Both the position numbers and the translations under genes were made by a program. Below the pieces are notes generated by a model. It saw nothing but the letters and a program-made list of their open reading frames with translations, was not told the DNA's origin and did not search any database. Shown one piece after another: positions 1 through 10,179 of a stretch of DNA of 64,000 nucleotides (its first letter is position 1; each line of letters starts with the position of its first letter). This stretch comes from Linum tenue (Eukaryota > Streptophyta > Magnoliopsida > Malpighiales > Linaceae). Location: contig CAMGYJ010000002.1 in the NCBI GenBank assembly GCA_946122785.1, positions 15,574,839 to 15,638,838 on the forward strand, in the 5' to 3' direction.

Positions 1-423
1 CTTTAATTCTCCATCCTTAGATCTGAATTTTCTAAATGAAGGGTCCAGATTTGGTTATTGATGGGTGCATAACCCATGGTTATGCACCCTATCTTGAGCC
101 CCCTAACCACCCCAATATTTATGTTTCCTACAATTTTGTTATTACACAGTGTTTAGAATAGAACCACAAAAAAATTTGTAGCCTAATGAAAATTATATTT
201 ATTAATAGTAGTAGTGTCCCGGGTTTGAATTACCCAAACTACCACTTATATTTCCATGCGCAAACTACAAACGAGAGTAGTATAATGATTTTTTCAAATT
301 TTAGGGTGCCCCGGACTATTAATTATAATTTTTTTTCTATACGTAAATTATAACCGGAAGTTGGATAATCGTTTTTTCAAAATTTAAGGGTGTCCCGGAC
401 ACCCCAAACTAAGTCCGCCCCTG
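1..423. mobile_element. Partial hAT-like element, right end only
   Basis: The stretch ends in CCGCCCCTG at 415-423, the complement of the CAGNGGCGGA-type terminus of the elements at 20309-21334 and 40940-41501. Inside it repeats the phrase GGGTGTCCCGGACACCCC seen just inside those elements. The left end lies outside the window, so neither boundary nor target duplication can be checked. Assignment to the family is inference from the shared terminal and subterminal motifs. Confidence 0.45.
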
Positions 424-847
424 CCTGTATGATGAATCCAATGAAATTTTCATATGGAGATAGACAAAAGTTACCATCCTATAATGATTTTTTTTTTTAT
501 ATAACTTACAGTACCATTTTCTAAAATGTATGGCCACTTTGTTCAAATGTCGAAGCTATTTTTGAATCAATCACCTACACTTACCATATTCATAACTAGC
601 TTTCACAATTTGGGCCGGTCACATGACGACGAACACATGCAACTGGGAAGGTCACCTTTTGTGTTGGCTAGCTACTTCTTTAAGGAAGAAAATAAAACCC
701 TGTCGGGGAATCCAAATTTGTGACATAGTATTTCATTAGTAAATTGGTCTGCCAAAAGCCCAAAACACAGACTCCTCTGTTCTAATTTGGACATAAAACA
801 GACCTGCTCTGCATCTCTCCTATAGCAAAGCTAACAATTACACAGAT
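424..847. other. Intergenic, upstream of first sulfotransferase
   Basis: No coding sequence or transposon end is recognisable here. It should hold the promoter and 5' leader of the sulfotransferase gene that starts at 848, but I see no convincing TATA box in the last 100 bases. A 65-codon open frame at 526-723 has no recognisable similarity and is probably chance. Confidence 0.4.
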
Positions 848-1816
848 ATGGACAGTGCGGAGACGATGAACAAACTTCCACCACAGGAGGTGTTTTGGAA
901 TGCCACCACGATTCACCAGATAGAAGGATTCTGGTTCATGGAGGAGTATCTGGAATCCATGGCAGCATTCAGGTCAGAATTCCAGCCGCGAAACGACGAC
1001 ATTCTCTTGACATCCTTCCCCAAAACAGGAACAACCTGGCTCATGGCTCTCTGCCACAACATCCTCAATCTGGAAGAAGACGAAGAAGACATTCTGACGG
1101 AGAAGAACCCGCACGACGTCGTTCCCACGCTGGACGGTGCTTACCTTGCGGATCAAGTCCAAAATATTCTGCTCCATTCGGGCCGCCGAACCACCAGCCG
1201 ATTGCTCCACACACATTTGCCTTACAGTTGCCTGCCGGAGGCCGTGAGGAACTCCGGTTGCAAGCTCGTGCACTTGGCCCGGAACCCAAAGGACACGCTG
1301 GTATCGATGTGGCATTTCTACAACAAGATCTTGAGACGCGAGCCCATGAGCAGCCCGTTCCCCATCGAGAGGGCCGTGGAGAGCTTCTGCAGTGGGGTTA
1401 TTCCTTGGGGGCCTTTTTACGAGCACGTGGTTGGCTATTGGGAAGAGAGCAGGAAGCGGCCGGACGAGGTGTTGTTTCTCAAGTACGAGGAGCTGTGCAG
1501 AGACCCCAAAGACCAGGTGAGGAAGCTTGCTTCTTTTCTGGGGAAGTCGTTTTGCCCGACGAAGAATGGAGATAATGATGATGATGATGATGTGGTGGAG
1601 AAGGTGTTGCAGCGTAGCAGCTTGGGTAGGCTCAAAGAGTTGGAGGTTAACAAGAATGGTGTATTGGAGATAGTTCCAATACCAAATGCCCATTTCTTCA
1701 GGAAAGGAACTGTGGGGGATTGGAAGAGCTGCTTGACTCCTCAGATGGCTAAACGCATCGACCACCTCACACAGTTCAAGTTGCGGGGAACTGGGCTCTC
1801 TCTTGACGATTTCTAA
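848..1816 (+). CDS. Cytosolic sulfotransferase, intact copy 1
   Basis: This 322-residue, intronless frame encodes a plant cytosolic sulfotransferase, which moves a sulfonate group from PAPS to a hydroxyl of a small acceptor such as a phenolic, steroid or hormone. The acceptor cannot be told from sequence. The PAPS 5'-phosphosulfate loop PKTGTTW is at residues 58-64 (Lys59), the catalytic His is in THLP (His123), the 3'-phosphate site is RNPKDTLVS (Arg145, Ser153), and the C-terminal RKGTVGDWK is at 285-293. An Asp run (residues 244-248) comes from a GAT-type microsatellite and varies among the paralogues. Translation could begin at Met1 or at Met7 (base 866); Met7 lines up better with the other copies. 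The length is normal for the family. It is the only copy on the plus strand and faces copy 2 tail to tail. Confidence 0.95.
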   Translation: MDSAETMNKLPPQEVFWNATTIHQIEGFWFMEEYLESMAAFRSEFQPRNDDILLTSFPKTGTTWLMALCHNILNLEEDEEDILTEKNPHDVVPTLDGAYLADQVQNILLHSGRRTTSRLLHTHLPYSCLPEAVRNSGCKLVHLARNPKDTLVSMWHFYNKILRREPMSSPFPIERAVESFCSGVIPWGPFYEHVVGYWEESRKRPDEVLFLKYEELCRDPKDQVRKLASFLGKSFCPTKNGDNDDDDDVVEKVLQRSSLGRLKELEVNKNGVLEIVPIPNAHFFRKGTVGDWKSCLTPQMAKRIDHLTQFKLRGTGLSLDDF

Positions 1817-1957
1817 TGTATGATATTAGCTACTGGCATACTGCATGTGGCTTTTGTTGGTTACAGTCTTGTGTTAATTCTGTTTTGTATGTGTTTCATT
1901 GGATGTGGTGTCCCGTTTGTGTGTTGTGGTTTCTGTTGAATGATTCAGATTTGTCCA

Positions 1958-1963
1958 AATAAA
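1958..1963 (+). terminator. Candidate polyadenylation signal
   Basis: AATAAA lies 142 bases past the stop codon of the first sulfotransferase, after a T/G-rich stretch typical of plant 3' UTRs. Spacing fits, but plant poly(A) signals are loose, so transcript ends are needed to confirm it. Confidence 0.5.
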
Positions 1964-2346
1964 TGTGGTAGAATTCATGCATACAAGTTCGTACTTTGTA
2001 GCTAGTACTTCGAAATTCACCTTGACTAGTAAAATTTAATATATAACTTGTAAAATTTGAAATGTTAACATAATATATACTTCCGAAATTTACATTTTAT
2101 GTGCCCAACACTTATTTAAAGGATGACATTGGTAACTAAAATTGTCTAAAAATTTGATGTCACTTGCATCCACGAATTAAATCCATTAATCCAGTTAATC
2201 CATCCCATAATTCCACAATTCCAATCCATGAACAATCTTATTAAAATCTAGATATGTTAAGGCAAAAGAAAGCACAAAGGCTATACTAAATTGAAGCAAA
2301 AAACGAAAAAGTAGTAGAAAATCGCATCAACTAATTAGTTTAGCAA
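1964..2346. other. Intergenic between convergent sulfotransferase genes
   Basis: AT-rich sequence between the stop codons of the two tail-to-tail genes (1816 and 2347). It probably holds both 3' UTRs. No open frame or transposon end is visible. Confidence 0.5.
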
Positions 2347-3264
2347 TTAATCATCAAGAGAAAGCTCAGTCCCCTGCAATTTAGACCGTGTGAGATGGTC
2401 AATGCGTTGAGCCATTTGGGAAGTCAAGTGATTCTTCCAATCCCCCACGGTTCCTCTCCTGAAGAAGGTGGCATTGGGCACATGGTTCAGCTCACCGACA
2501 CCACTCTTGTTAACCTCCAACTCCTTCAACCTATCCAAGCTGCTCCGCCACAGCACCTTCTCCACCTCGCCGTCCCCATCCAGTTGGGAAAATGACTTCC
2601 CGAGAAACGAAGCCAGCTTCTTGACCTGCTCCTTAGGCTCTCTCCACAAATCTTCATACTTGAGAAACAACACCTCCTCGGGCCGCCTTCGGCTCTCCTC
2701 CCAGTAGCCCACCACGTGTTCGTAAAAAGGCCCGAAAGGCAGGACCCCGTTGCAGAAGCTCTCCACCGCTCCTTCCAACGGGAACGGCTCGGGACCGCGG
2801 CGTGTGAGCAGCTTGTTGTAGAAATGCCACATCGACACCACCGTGTCCTTGGGGTTCCGAGCCAGATACACGAACTTGCACCCAGACTCCCTCACCACCT
2901 CTGGCAAGCAGCTGTAAGCCAGATGAGTGTGGAGCAACCGGGGAGGAGGGGAATCGAGCAACATATGTTGTACTTGGTCTTTGAGGAAAGTGTTTTCGAG
3001 GGTGGGAACCACCTCGTGGGGGTTCTTCTTCGCCAGAAGGTCTTCTCCTGCTTCTTTGTCGAGGATGTTGTAGCAGAGCGCCTTGAGCCAAGTGGTTCCG
3101 GTTTTGGTGAAGGACGTCAAGAGAACGTCGTCGTTTCTCGGCTCGAATCCTGACCTGAATGCGGCGGTGCCATCCATTGCCTCCACGAAATACCAGAAGC
3201 CATCTATCTTCCCGATCTCGTGTGAGTTCCAAAACAGCTCCTTTGGAATCGGCTGATTGTCCAT
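2347..3264 (-). CDS. Cytosolic sulfotransferase, intact copy 2
   Basis: A 305-residue intronless sulfotransferase. The PAPS loop is TKTGTTW with Lys54, the catalytic His is His114, the 3'-phosphate site is RNPKDTVVS with Arg136 and Ser144, and RRGTVGDWK is at 269-277. The THLP motif around the catalytic His reads THLA here, a Pro-to-Ala change that the other intact copies lack. The frame stays open 38 codons upstream (to 3378), but that extension is absent from the paralogues, so I chose the Met at 3264, which aligns with their starts. A TATA-like GATATATTC on the minus strand sits about 105 bases upstream of the ATG (3368-3376). Acceptor unknown. Confidence 0.94.
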   Translation of the reverse strand: MDNQPIPKELFWNSHEIGKIDGFWYFVEAMDGTAAFRSGFEPRNDDVLLTSFTKTGTTWLKALCYNILDKEAGEDLLAKKNPHEVVPTLENTFLKDQVQHMLLDSPPPRLLHTHLAYSCLPEVVRESGCKFVYLARNPKDTVVSMWHFYNKLLTRRGPEPFPLEGAVESFCNGVLPFGPFYEHVVGYWEESRRRPEEVLFLKYEDLWREPKEQVKKLASFLGKSFSQLDGDGEVEKVLWRSSLDRLKELEVNKSGVGELNHVPNATFFRRGTVGDWKNHLTSQMAQRIDHLTRSKLQGTELSLDD

Positions 3265-4149
3265 CGGAAAATGGGATCTAGGGAGGCTGGTATGTTTTGA
3301 AGGAAAAAGTACTGTCACCGCACAAGCAAGGAAAAAGTGCAACACAGCAGATAACAATGTCACGCGGGAATATATCAAGAGTTGGCGGATGTCGATTCCT
3401 TAATTAATTGTCGAAAAGCACTATGGTCCGCTCATTGTGTTTGTGTCATTGTACTTGGAACTTGGAAGTTGGAACCTCGTGCTTTTCCACCGCCCGTTGT
3501 TTCTTGTAATCTTGTTCTTTAGCGGGTCCAAGTTTTTTAAGAGGTGGGTGGCAACTTTTCGAGCTCCTTCTTCTAGTGCTTCATTTAATAATCTATAATC
3601 TCTTTGGAAACCATTACTCGTGTAACATTAGTTAGTTTTTTTTTTTAATGTAATCTTCTAGAAACCACAACTCGTGTAACATTAGTTATTATTAGAATAT
3701 AAATACGAGATCAATTACTTGGTATTTCTTTTGCATATGCGATAGTCCTATACAAAGGTTAAAGGTAGAGAATGTGTTCATGTCTTAGGTGAGTTTAGAG
3801 TATCAACTTTTGAATTGAGAAGCGTATTTCTTGTAAAAAAAGGATAAATACTATTTTTGAGTCAAAATTTTCAGTTTTCATGGATTGTAAAATATTAGTC
3901 AAATCTTTCAAAATATAAAATATTAGCTATTCTTTCAAATTTTTTGAGTTAAGTGAATTTTTTTATGAGTAATTTCTTTTTTTTTTTTTATGTTTGTGAT
4001 TGAGATTGATTTTTATCGGTATTTGATATTCGAGATATGCCACTTAAATTGTTTTTAAAATAAGACCTAACATATCCTATGATGAACCCTCCCACACCTC
4101 ACCAAATCCCTTAAACAAACTTACACTGTTAATATACTATATCTAATAA
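3265..4149. other. Intergenic, upstream of sulfotransferase copy 2
   Basis: The first 110 bases should hold the minus-strand promoter of copy 2. Beyond about 3540 the sequence is AT-rich, with a repeated phrase around ACCACAACTCGTGTAACATT (3609-3630 and 3664-3685) that suggests a small local duplication. No gene is visible. Confidence 0.4.
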
Positions 4150-4176
4150 CTAGCTTTTACCCGACCCGTTGGTCGG
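4150..4176 (-). mobile_element. Helitron-like 3' terminus
   Basis: On the minus strand a perfect 6-bp stem hairpin (CCGACC-AACG-GGTCGG, plus positions 4161-4176) is followed by GTAAAAG and CTAG at 4153-4150, and the next minus-strand base is T. This is the Helitron 3' signature and resembles the termini at 27101 and 55803. The 5' TC end to the right was not found, so the extent is unknown. Confidence 0.55.
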
Positions 4177-7006
4177 AGGAATTTTTTATTATTATTATTG
4201 TTGTTGTTTGATGTTAATCAATTTGTTAATATTTTCAATTGATTCGAATTTTTGTAAATAATTTATTGACGTTTTGAAAATAATTTTTGTTCTACTTGTT
4301 GATTGTGATATTAGTGATGATTAGTTCCTATATATTTTTGATAATTAGGTTATCCTTACGTTAAAAGTGTGTATTTTAATTTTTATATTTCTGAAAATCA
4401 TTTGCACTTCTTATTGTCGTGCATCCATTTAGTGTCTTCGACTTGAAATAACGTTAAAATCTTAAAAAAGATGCAATTGACTAAAAATGCGGGGAAATAA
4501 AATAAATTAAAATGGGAAGAGGATGCGACAGGCTCATATTCATTTTGTTGTAATCTTAGTGAAGAATAATCTTAGTGAAGAACAATGCATTACATTCTTC
4601 TTAAGCAGGATCTGGATAACTTCACTCGTAAGTGTAACTTAAACTAACTAACGCTAGCATTAGAGCCAACACCGAATTAGAGAATTAAGTGACGAAGCAA
4701 ACCAAAAACTAAACTTGAAGAGATATTGTGTTTATTTGGAGCTCCTAATGTAGTTAGTCATGGCTTAACTGAACTAACAAACGCGAAAATTAGAAGGAAA
4801 AGTGAATTAGATCTGTAGCCTGTAGGTTCTAGTTGACAGTAATACCCCTCCGAACAATAATGATTGTTCGGATTTCCATCAATCAAACTTTGTTTCTCCA
4901 TACAATTAATGATAACTTTGCAAAAACAACAATAACAGGCTAGCTAAAGTCAGTATTCAAAGTGGGGCATATTTCCATTTCCGGTTCAAAAGATCAAAGC
5001 TACAGGAAGCGGTATATACATGGTGAGTACAAAAGAGAATTTGTCATTGTTGCAAAATGTAGCAGTTCCAATTGATTGCTTTGGACCTGAAATCATTAGA
5101 AGGATTAAGTGCTATTAGCAAACCTAGATTATTTAAGGCAATACAGGAAATAACAATGGTTCATGAGTTGCAGCCTTTCAGTTGAATAAAGGTAGCCAAA
5201 ACCATAAAGATCGAACCTTCTGTCACTACAAGCGTTTTCAAAATCATACAAAGAAGCGGAAGAAACATGAATCCACCCATTTATGCCAACACCACCAGCA
5301 AATCTAACTCTTTTCATCTACCAAAGAGTAGCATTATATAAAAAAAATCTACCAAAGAGTAGGGAGAGCAAAGGTTCATGAGTTGCAGCCTTTCAGCTGA
5401 ACGAAGATAGCCAAAACCACCAATAATAAGAATAGAAAACAATCGAAAGTGTTGTGCTCTTCCATAAATCAAATCTCTTTAAATCATGCAGACATACCCG
5501 GTCGAGGAAGAGATTTTTGCCTGCTGGAGATTTCAGTAGTACCAGTTGGAGCTCTTCCTTCAGAATTGTGAGGAAAATAGATAAACAGCCAAAGAGCAAT
5601 TTTTCTTGTTAGGATTTTACAATGACTACCTTGAAGATCAATATCTCACCTCATAACAATGGGAATTGCAAATCTGGTTCCCCTCCGTCATGAATCTAGT
5701 CGTCATCCACTGCGGTCCTCTCCAAAATGGATCTACACCCTAATCCAAAGAAAATAGAAGTAAACACACACACACAAAATTAGTATACAATTTAGAGGTC
5801 GGTAATATCACCACCACCAAAATATTTATGTTCCGCCCAACAAACCCCCCAGAACAAACAGGAAAGAGTATGGAATCAACCCACAAAAAGGATCTAATAA
5901 AAAAAAAAAGATATCAAGAGTTCAAGACAGATAGAGAATTACAGAGAAAAACCATGACTCCACATCTAACAATCCCTTGATCCTGTCGAGGAGGTAAGAA
6001 TGGCCACTGACAGTGAAGCCATCAGAAGAAAAAAAAATTAGATCTACCTTGACCGCTAATCGTCCACCGTAGTTATTGATATTCCATAATCTATTCTAGC
6101 TTCCTAGATGAGATACATTAGCTACCTGTTCGAGCCTATCCTTCATATAATGCTTGTGAGATCTACACAATTCATGTTCCCAAATCACAATGCATGTGGA
6201 GAAAATTGTTCCAAAGATTACAGGCATTATTTGTTCTCCTTTAGGAAGCTACCTTTATTTCTATCTTGATTTGCACAAATGGCCACAACTCCGAATTTTA
6301 CAGCAAGCCACTTCAATTGAAATTTATGAATGAATCAATAGCCAACAAATAAAAGAATGAGTCCACCAGAGAGAAACATGTGACATTATTCACCTCCTTA
6401 CAGGCTTACGACATCACCCAACTCATCACCACTACCAAGATTATAAAGAGCATTAAACATGACCATTTAGATAAATTAGAACTTGTAATATTTCCTGTCA
6501 CCTAAACCGAGCAATTGTGCTAGAGAAATTGGCAATAAAACTGAATGATTTGGACATCAACTCAGAAAATTATGTTCTTTCTTCAAACAATTCTTCATGC
6601 GGAACGGGCTACATTATCACATCTATCACAACAAAGCCAGACTATCGCAAAGAAAGAATTGGTAAAGCACATAATCAGAACTTATAGAGAATGCCATCTT
6701 TAACGGGTGTTCTAAGAGTTCCTTCGCTGTACATGGAATGCAAGCATGGAAATTGAGAATGCCAACAGTACATGATAATCGATCGTTTTTTATGGTTAGA
6801 GAGCAAATATTTCGAAACTCAGCCATGCATGTTATGTTAATCAAATGGTTAAGAACTAAGAATTACAAGTTTGACAGGCAAATATATGAATTCTGAAACC
6901 TGCAAAACCACCTGCACAGTAACAAATCCTCAATTTCCACCCAGAAACAACACAACATAAAATAAAACCAAGGAAGAGAAACAAACCGGAGACACCCTGA
7001 ACCCCC
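4177..7006. other. Long gene-poor stretch downstream of U2AF35-like gene
   Basis: No open frame here shows recognisable protein similarity. The part next to 7006 should include the 3' UTR of the minus-strand U2AF35-like gene. A direct repeat of about 50 bases starting GGTTCATGAGTTGCAGCC occurs at 5159 and again at 5373 (period 214), so a small duplication happened here. The left part may be interior of the Helitron that ends at 4150. Confidence 0.35.
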
Positions 7007-7354
7007 TCAATTGCCATACTCCACATCTTTGTGTGAATCCTGATCCTGGTGTCCATAATCAATATTATGATCGGCTCTCGATCCATTTTCCCTTTCCCTG
7101 TTCCACTGTTCAATTCTTGCCCTTCTCTCTTCACTACCTTCCCTAACAGGGCTTCGGTTCTCGCGCCTCCCTCTTCCTGGACTGCTACTTCGTTCCCTCC
7201 AGTGATCAGGGCTGGTGGTCTTGTGCCTTCTACTCCGGTTCTCATGATACCGCTCTTTTTCATCATCATATCTCCTACTGCTCCTATGGTAATGATCTTC
7301 ATGGCTTCTATGCCTGTAGGGGCTCCTACTTCTGCTCCTACTACGACTGTGCCT

Positions 7355-8695
7355 TGATAGATCGTTAATTACACATATTTTCACCCCTATTCCTCATCTC
7401 GTGTTTTAAGCCGATTTTATGCTAGGTTGTGTGTTTGTGTCATATTTCAGGTCCCGGCGTTGGAATCGAGGCGGAGGAATGAGTTCCGGGTCGAAAGGAG
7501 CGAAGTTGGGACAAAGGAGGTTGTTGGACCAAAATACCCGGCCAAAGGAAGAAATACCCGACCGGGTATTTTCTGGCCTTGACCGGGTATTTCTCACTTC
7601 GGGCGTCCGTGAGAAGCAGAAGGGGGCCCGGGCAAATGCCTAAAATCCCCGGTCGGGGATTATGAGGACAGACCGGGGATTTTCTCCTTAGTTGAAACGG
7701 CGAGTTTTGGAAATACCCGGTCGAAACCCGAAATACCCGACCGGGTATTTCGACCGGGTATCGCGATGGCAGCTGATAAAAGAGAAAGAAGGCCAATTTT
7801 CAGAGGGTTCCGAGTTTTTAAGAGAGAAAGCGATACCTAGAGAGAGAAAGCGACGAACCAGACTTCCCAAGCACCATAAATCGATCTTCATCACCATTGG
7901 AGCCCGGTTTGAGCTTGGAGAAGTGCGATTAAACGTCCAGGAGCAGGAATCCATCTTCACAGTATGATTTCCGCGTCTGAATCTGCTTTTGCTTCTTTCT
8001 CTATGGAGTAGTTCCCCCATTCATCTGGGTATGGGGAACCCTAGATTTGTATGCTAGGTCTGATTGTATGAACCCAAGTACAGAGTTTGTGAATTGATTA
8101 TATTCGATTGAGGTTTGAATGATTGAATGACTTGAATCCTGATCAAATTCCTGTTGTTTCTGCTTTGACCTAGAATGAGAATATCTGCCTAGGTTGATAG
8201 AGTACCCTTAATCGAAGGTGGCGAATTGGTGACTTTAGTCGAGGAGCCAATTCGCTATTCTGTACCGAATTCAATTCGGTAGTGGAGGTTTGGTTCGTTA
8301 GGGCCTCAATCTGTTTACTCCGGTGGAGGTTAGTCGCCCGCTAGAGACTCAGATTGAGAGGGTCTGGAGACCTTTAGTCAAGACTTCAGGCTAATTGAGA
8401 ACCTTCCGCAGTATAATTTTCATGAAAACTGAACTTGGTAAATTGCAATCCGACTTAACTGCAGTCAGGGGGATCCATATCCGGGTGACCTCTCTTGACT
8501 TGACAACAACCGTTTATTTGCTTTGTGTTTTGTTTGCTTGAGTTGCACTAAAAGTTCACCGCTAAATAACAAGAATTCACCGAGTAGTCATCACATCTAG
8601 GACCCGGGTTGACAATAAAACCCAAACCCGCTATACTACGCTTTAGGAAGTGGTTGCACTTGGCCATTTTCTAGAGTGGCAGTAGGAGTGAGTCA
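7355..8695 (+). mobile_element. Solo LTR, TGATAG family, in U2AF35-like exon
   Basis: The element begins TGATAG and ends GTCA, flanked by the 5-bp duplication TGCCT (7350-7354 and 8696-8700), which is typical of LTR-retrotransposon integration. Its left part matches the right ends, on the other strand, of the LTRs at 10180-11590 and 60981-62293 (shared phrases around GACCTGAAATAT and CACAACCTAGC). No internal retroelement sequence is present, so it is a solo LTR left by LTR-LTR recombination. It lies antisense to the host gene. Confidence 0.88.
7530..7765. repeat. Self-complementary repeats inside the solo LTR
   Basis: At least six copies of variants of AAATACCCGACCGGGTATTT and of the related TCCCCGGTCGGGGAT are scattered here. 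Each is a near-perfect palindrome. The other LTRs of the family have different palindromes at the equivalent place (CACGGCCGTG at 11109-11393; GGCCGTGTTTT types at 61940-62080). Confidence 0.75.
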
Positions 8696-9749
8696 TGCCT
8701 GCTTCTGTAGCTCCCATACAATTGTCGCCTCAATTCCCTACAAAATTGCAGCAGCAACAAAATTGCTTACCTGCCAATCCTTTTAAGATGCATGAAGTTG
8801 CAATAACCACCACGGTTGCACGTGTTCTCCTCGTATTGCCTGCAGGTGGCCTCTCGGAAGTCTGTCACTGGAGAGAAGTCCACAATGATGGGGCGCCCTG
8901 GGATCAAATTGCACATTAGAAAAAGACAGAATGCTCAGCAAACAAGAATTCAGCAGCTGAACAAAGAGTCAGAAAGGAGAAACTTGATCTATACCCACCG
9001 GCATAGAATCGTCCAGTCAGTTTGCGCAAGGCAGTAGCAGCCTGCTCTTCCTCACTAAACTGAACATAAACGTTTCCCACCTTCAACAAACAACAAGAGT
9101 CAACTTCTTTAATTGCAAATCAACAAATAACTGAGCAATCCTCATGAAAAATAGATTCCCATCAGTAAATAGAACTTTACCATGTGGTCAGCAAGGTTGT
9201 CGCAAACATTCAGGCTCTCAATCTCTCCATACTTGTGCAACTCCTCAAATAGATCTTCATAGAAGTCCTGTAGTGAAAGGAAGAAACACAAGCAATCGTA
9301 AATCTCACCGAAACCATGTTGTGAACACCTAAACTTGATGCAGCTTGAAGCAATTCTATGCACACATGAAACTGATTCTACCTAATGATCTACCCCAAAT
9401 TCAAGCAGGAACCTATCGAATTAAAGAGAAACCCTCTAATCAAATCCAAACGAGAGAAACCCACGATCTTGACAGGAAATGGATAGAGGGAAGCGAGAGG
9501 GTGGGAAAATACCTCGAAGTGTTGCTTGATTTTGTGGGGATGGATAGGGTTTCCTTCGGCGTCGACGCCAGGGGTGATCATGTCGGGTCGCTGGTACATG
9601 TTGGAGAGGAGAAGGGTGGGGCTGACGCTGGGCTTGGTATGGAGCCCGGAGCAACGGTCGCCATGGCAGCAAGCTCCGATCTTGAAGTAGAAGGGGCAAT
9701 TCACCCTCTCCTTCTCGGTACCGAAAATCGACGCCAAGTGCTCCGCCAT

Positions 9750-10179
9750 TTTTTCTTTGATCGGACGGGTCGACGAGTTCTCGTTCTCGCCGGAGATTCT
9801 CTCACGCTCTGTCTTTGCTCTTCCAGAAAGTTCCCGTCTGATCGGCTGCTGGGAGCAATGGAGAGCAATATGCAGGGTTAAGGAGGACTTTTGATATAGG
9901 GGAAGCCTAGAAGAGAGAAGCGATTCGCTGGTGGTAGCTGGAACCTACCCCGTCGGCAGGAATGAAGAATCATCGATTGACTGAAAGTGATTTGAATAGG
10001 GAGATGAAGGAAATCCGATTCCCGCAGAGGAAGACACCAATTGGAACCTAGTCCTGACCACAATAGAGGAATCGATTAGAGAGGATTGGGAGAGAAGGTA
10101 TGTCGTGGACAGTAGAGAGACAGTGCGCCATTCCCCATGGATAAGATAGAAGCAACTTTCCTGCGTGATGGAACCTACC
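9750..10179. other. 5' leader and promoter region of U2AF35-like gene
   Basis: This 430-bp region lies between the start codon at 9749 and the solo LTR at 10180. It is less AT-rich than surrounding intergenic DNA and has the mixed pyrimidine-rich look of a leader on the minus strand. I see no clear TATA box. Insertion of the LTR at 10180 may have separated it from distal promoter parts. Confidence 0.4.

Larger units (their letters stand above)
7007..9749 (-). pseudogene. U2AF35-like splicing factor gene, split by solo LTR
   Basis: The gene encodes the small subunit of the U2 snRNP auxiliary factor, which reads the AG of 3' splice sites in the nucleus. Exon 1 (9513-9749, 79 codons) carries the start and the first CCCH finger (C18-x8-C27-x5-C33-x3-H37; Cys28 sits where Arg is usual). 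Exon 2 (9181-9267) and exon 3 (8999-9080) give the UHM/RRM domain. Exon 4 (8771-8897) gives its end and the second CCCH finger. Exon 5 starts at 8737 and ends at 7007 with an RS domain plus the family block EGSEERRARIEQWNRER. Introns 1-3 have GT-AG ends. Intron 4 (8738-8770) is only 33 bp, too short for normal plant splicing; if kept, it gives a stop at once. Exon 5 is split by a 1341-bp solo LTR, which brings a stop after 14 intact codons and 7 changed ones. Probably non-functional unless the LTR is spliced out. Confidence 0.85.

Noticed and set aside
895..1575. Long overlapping open frames on both strands across sulfotransferase genes
   Set aside because: They are out-of-frame shadows of GC-richer coding sequence; the same shadows appear in every copy.
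3265..3378. In-frame N-terminal extension of sulfotransferase copy 2 (38 codons, hydrophobic)
   Set aside because: It looks like a signal anchor, but no paralogue has it, it overlaps the TATA-like box, and plant cytosolic sulfotransferases lack such leaders.
5129..5599. Two small minus-strand frames as genes
   Set aside because: Both use copies of a 50-base direct repeat, lack recognisable similarity and sit in AT-rich DNA.
7049..7357. Plus-strand 102-codon frame with hydrophobic runs
   Set aside because: It is the antisense of the RS-domain exon of the U2AF35-like gene.
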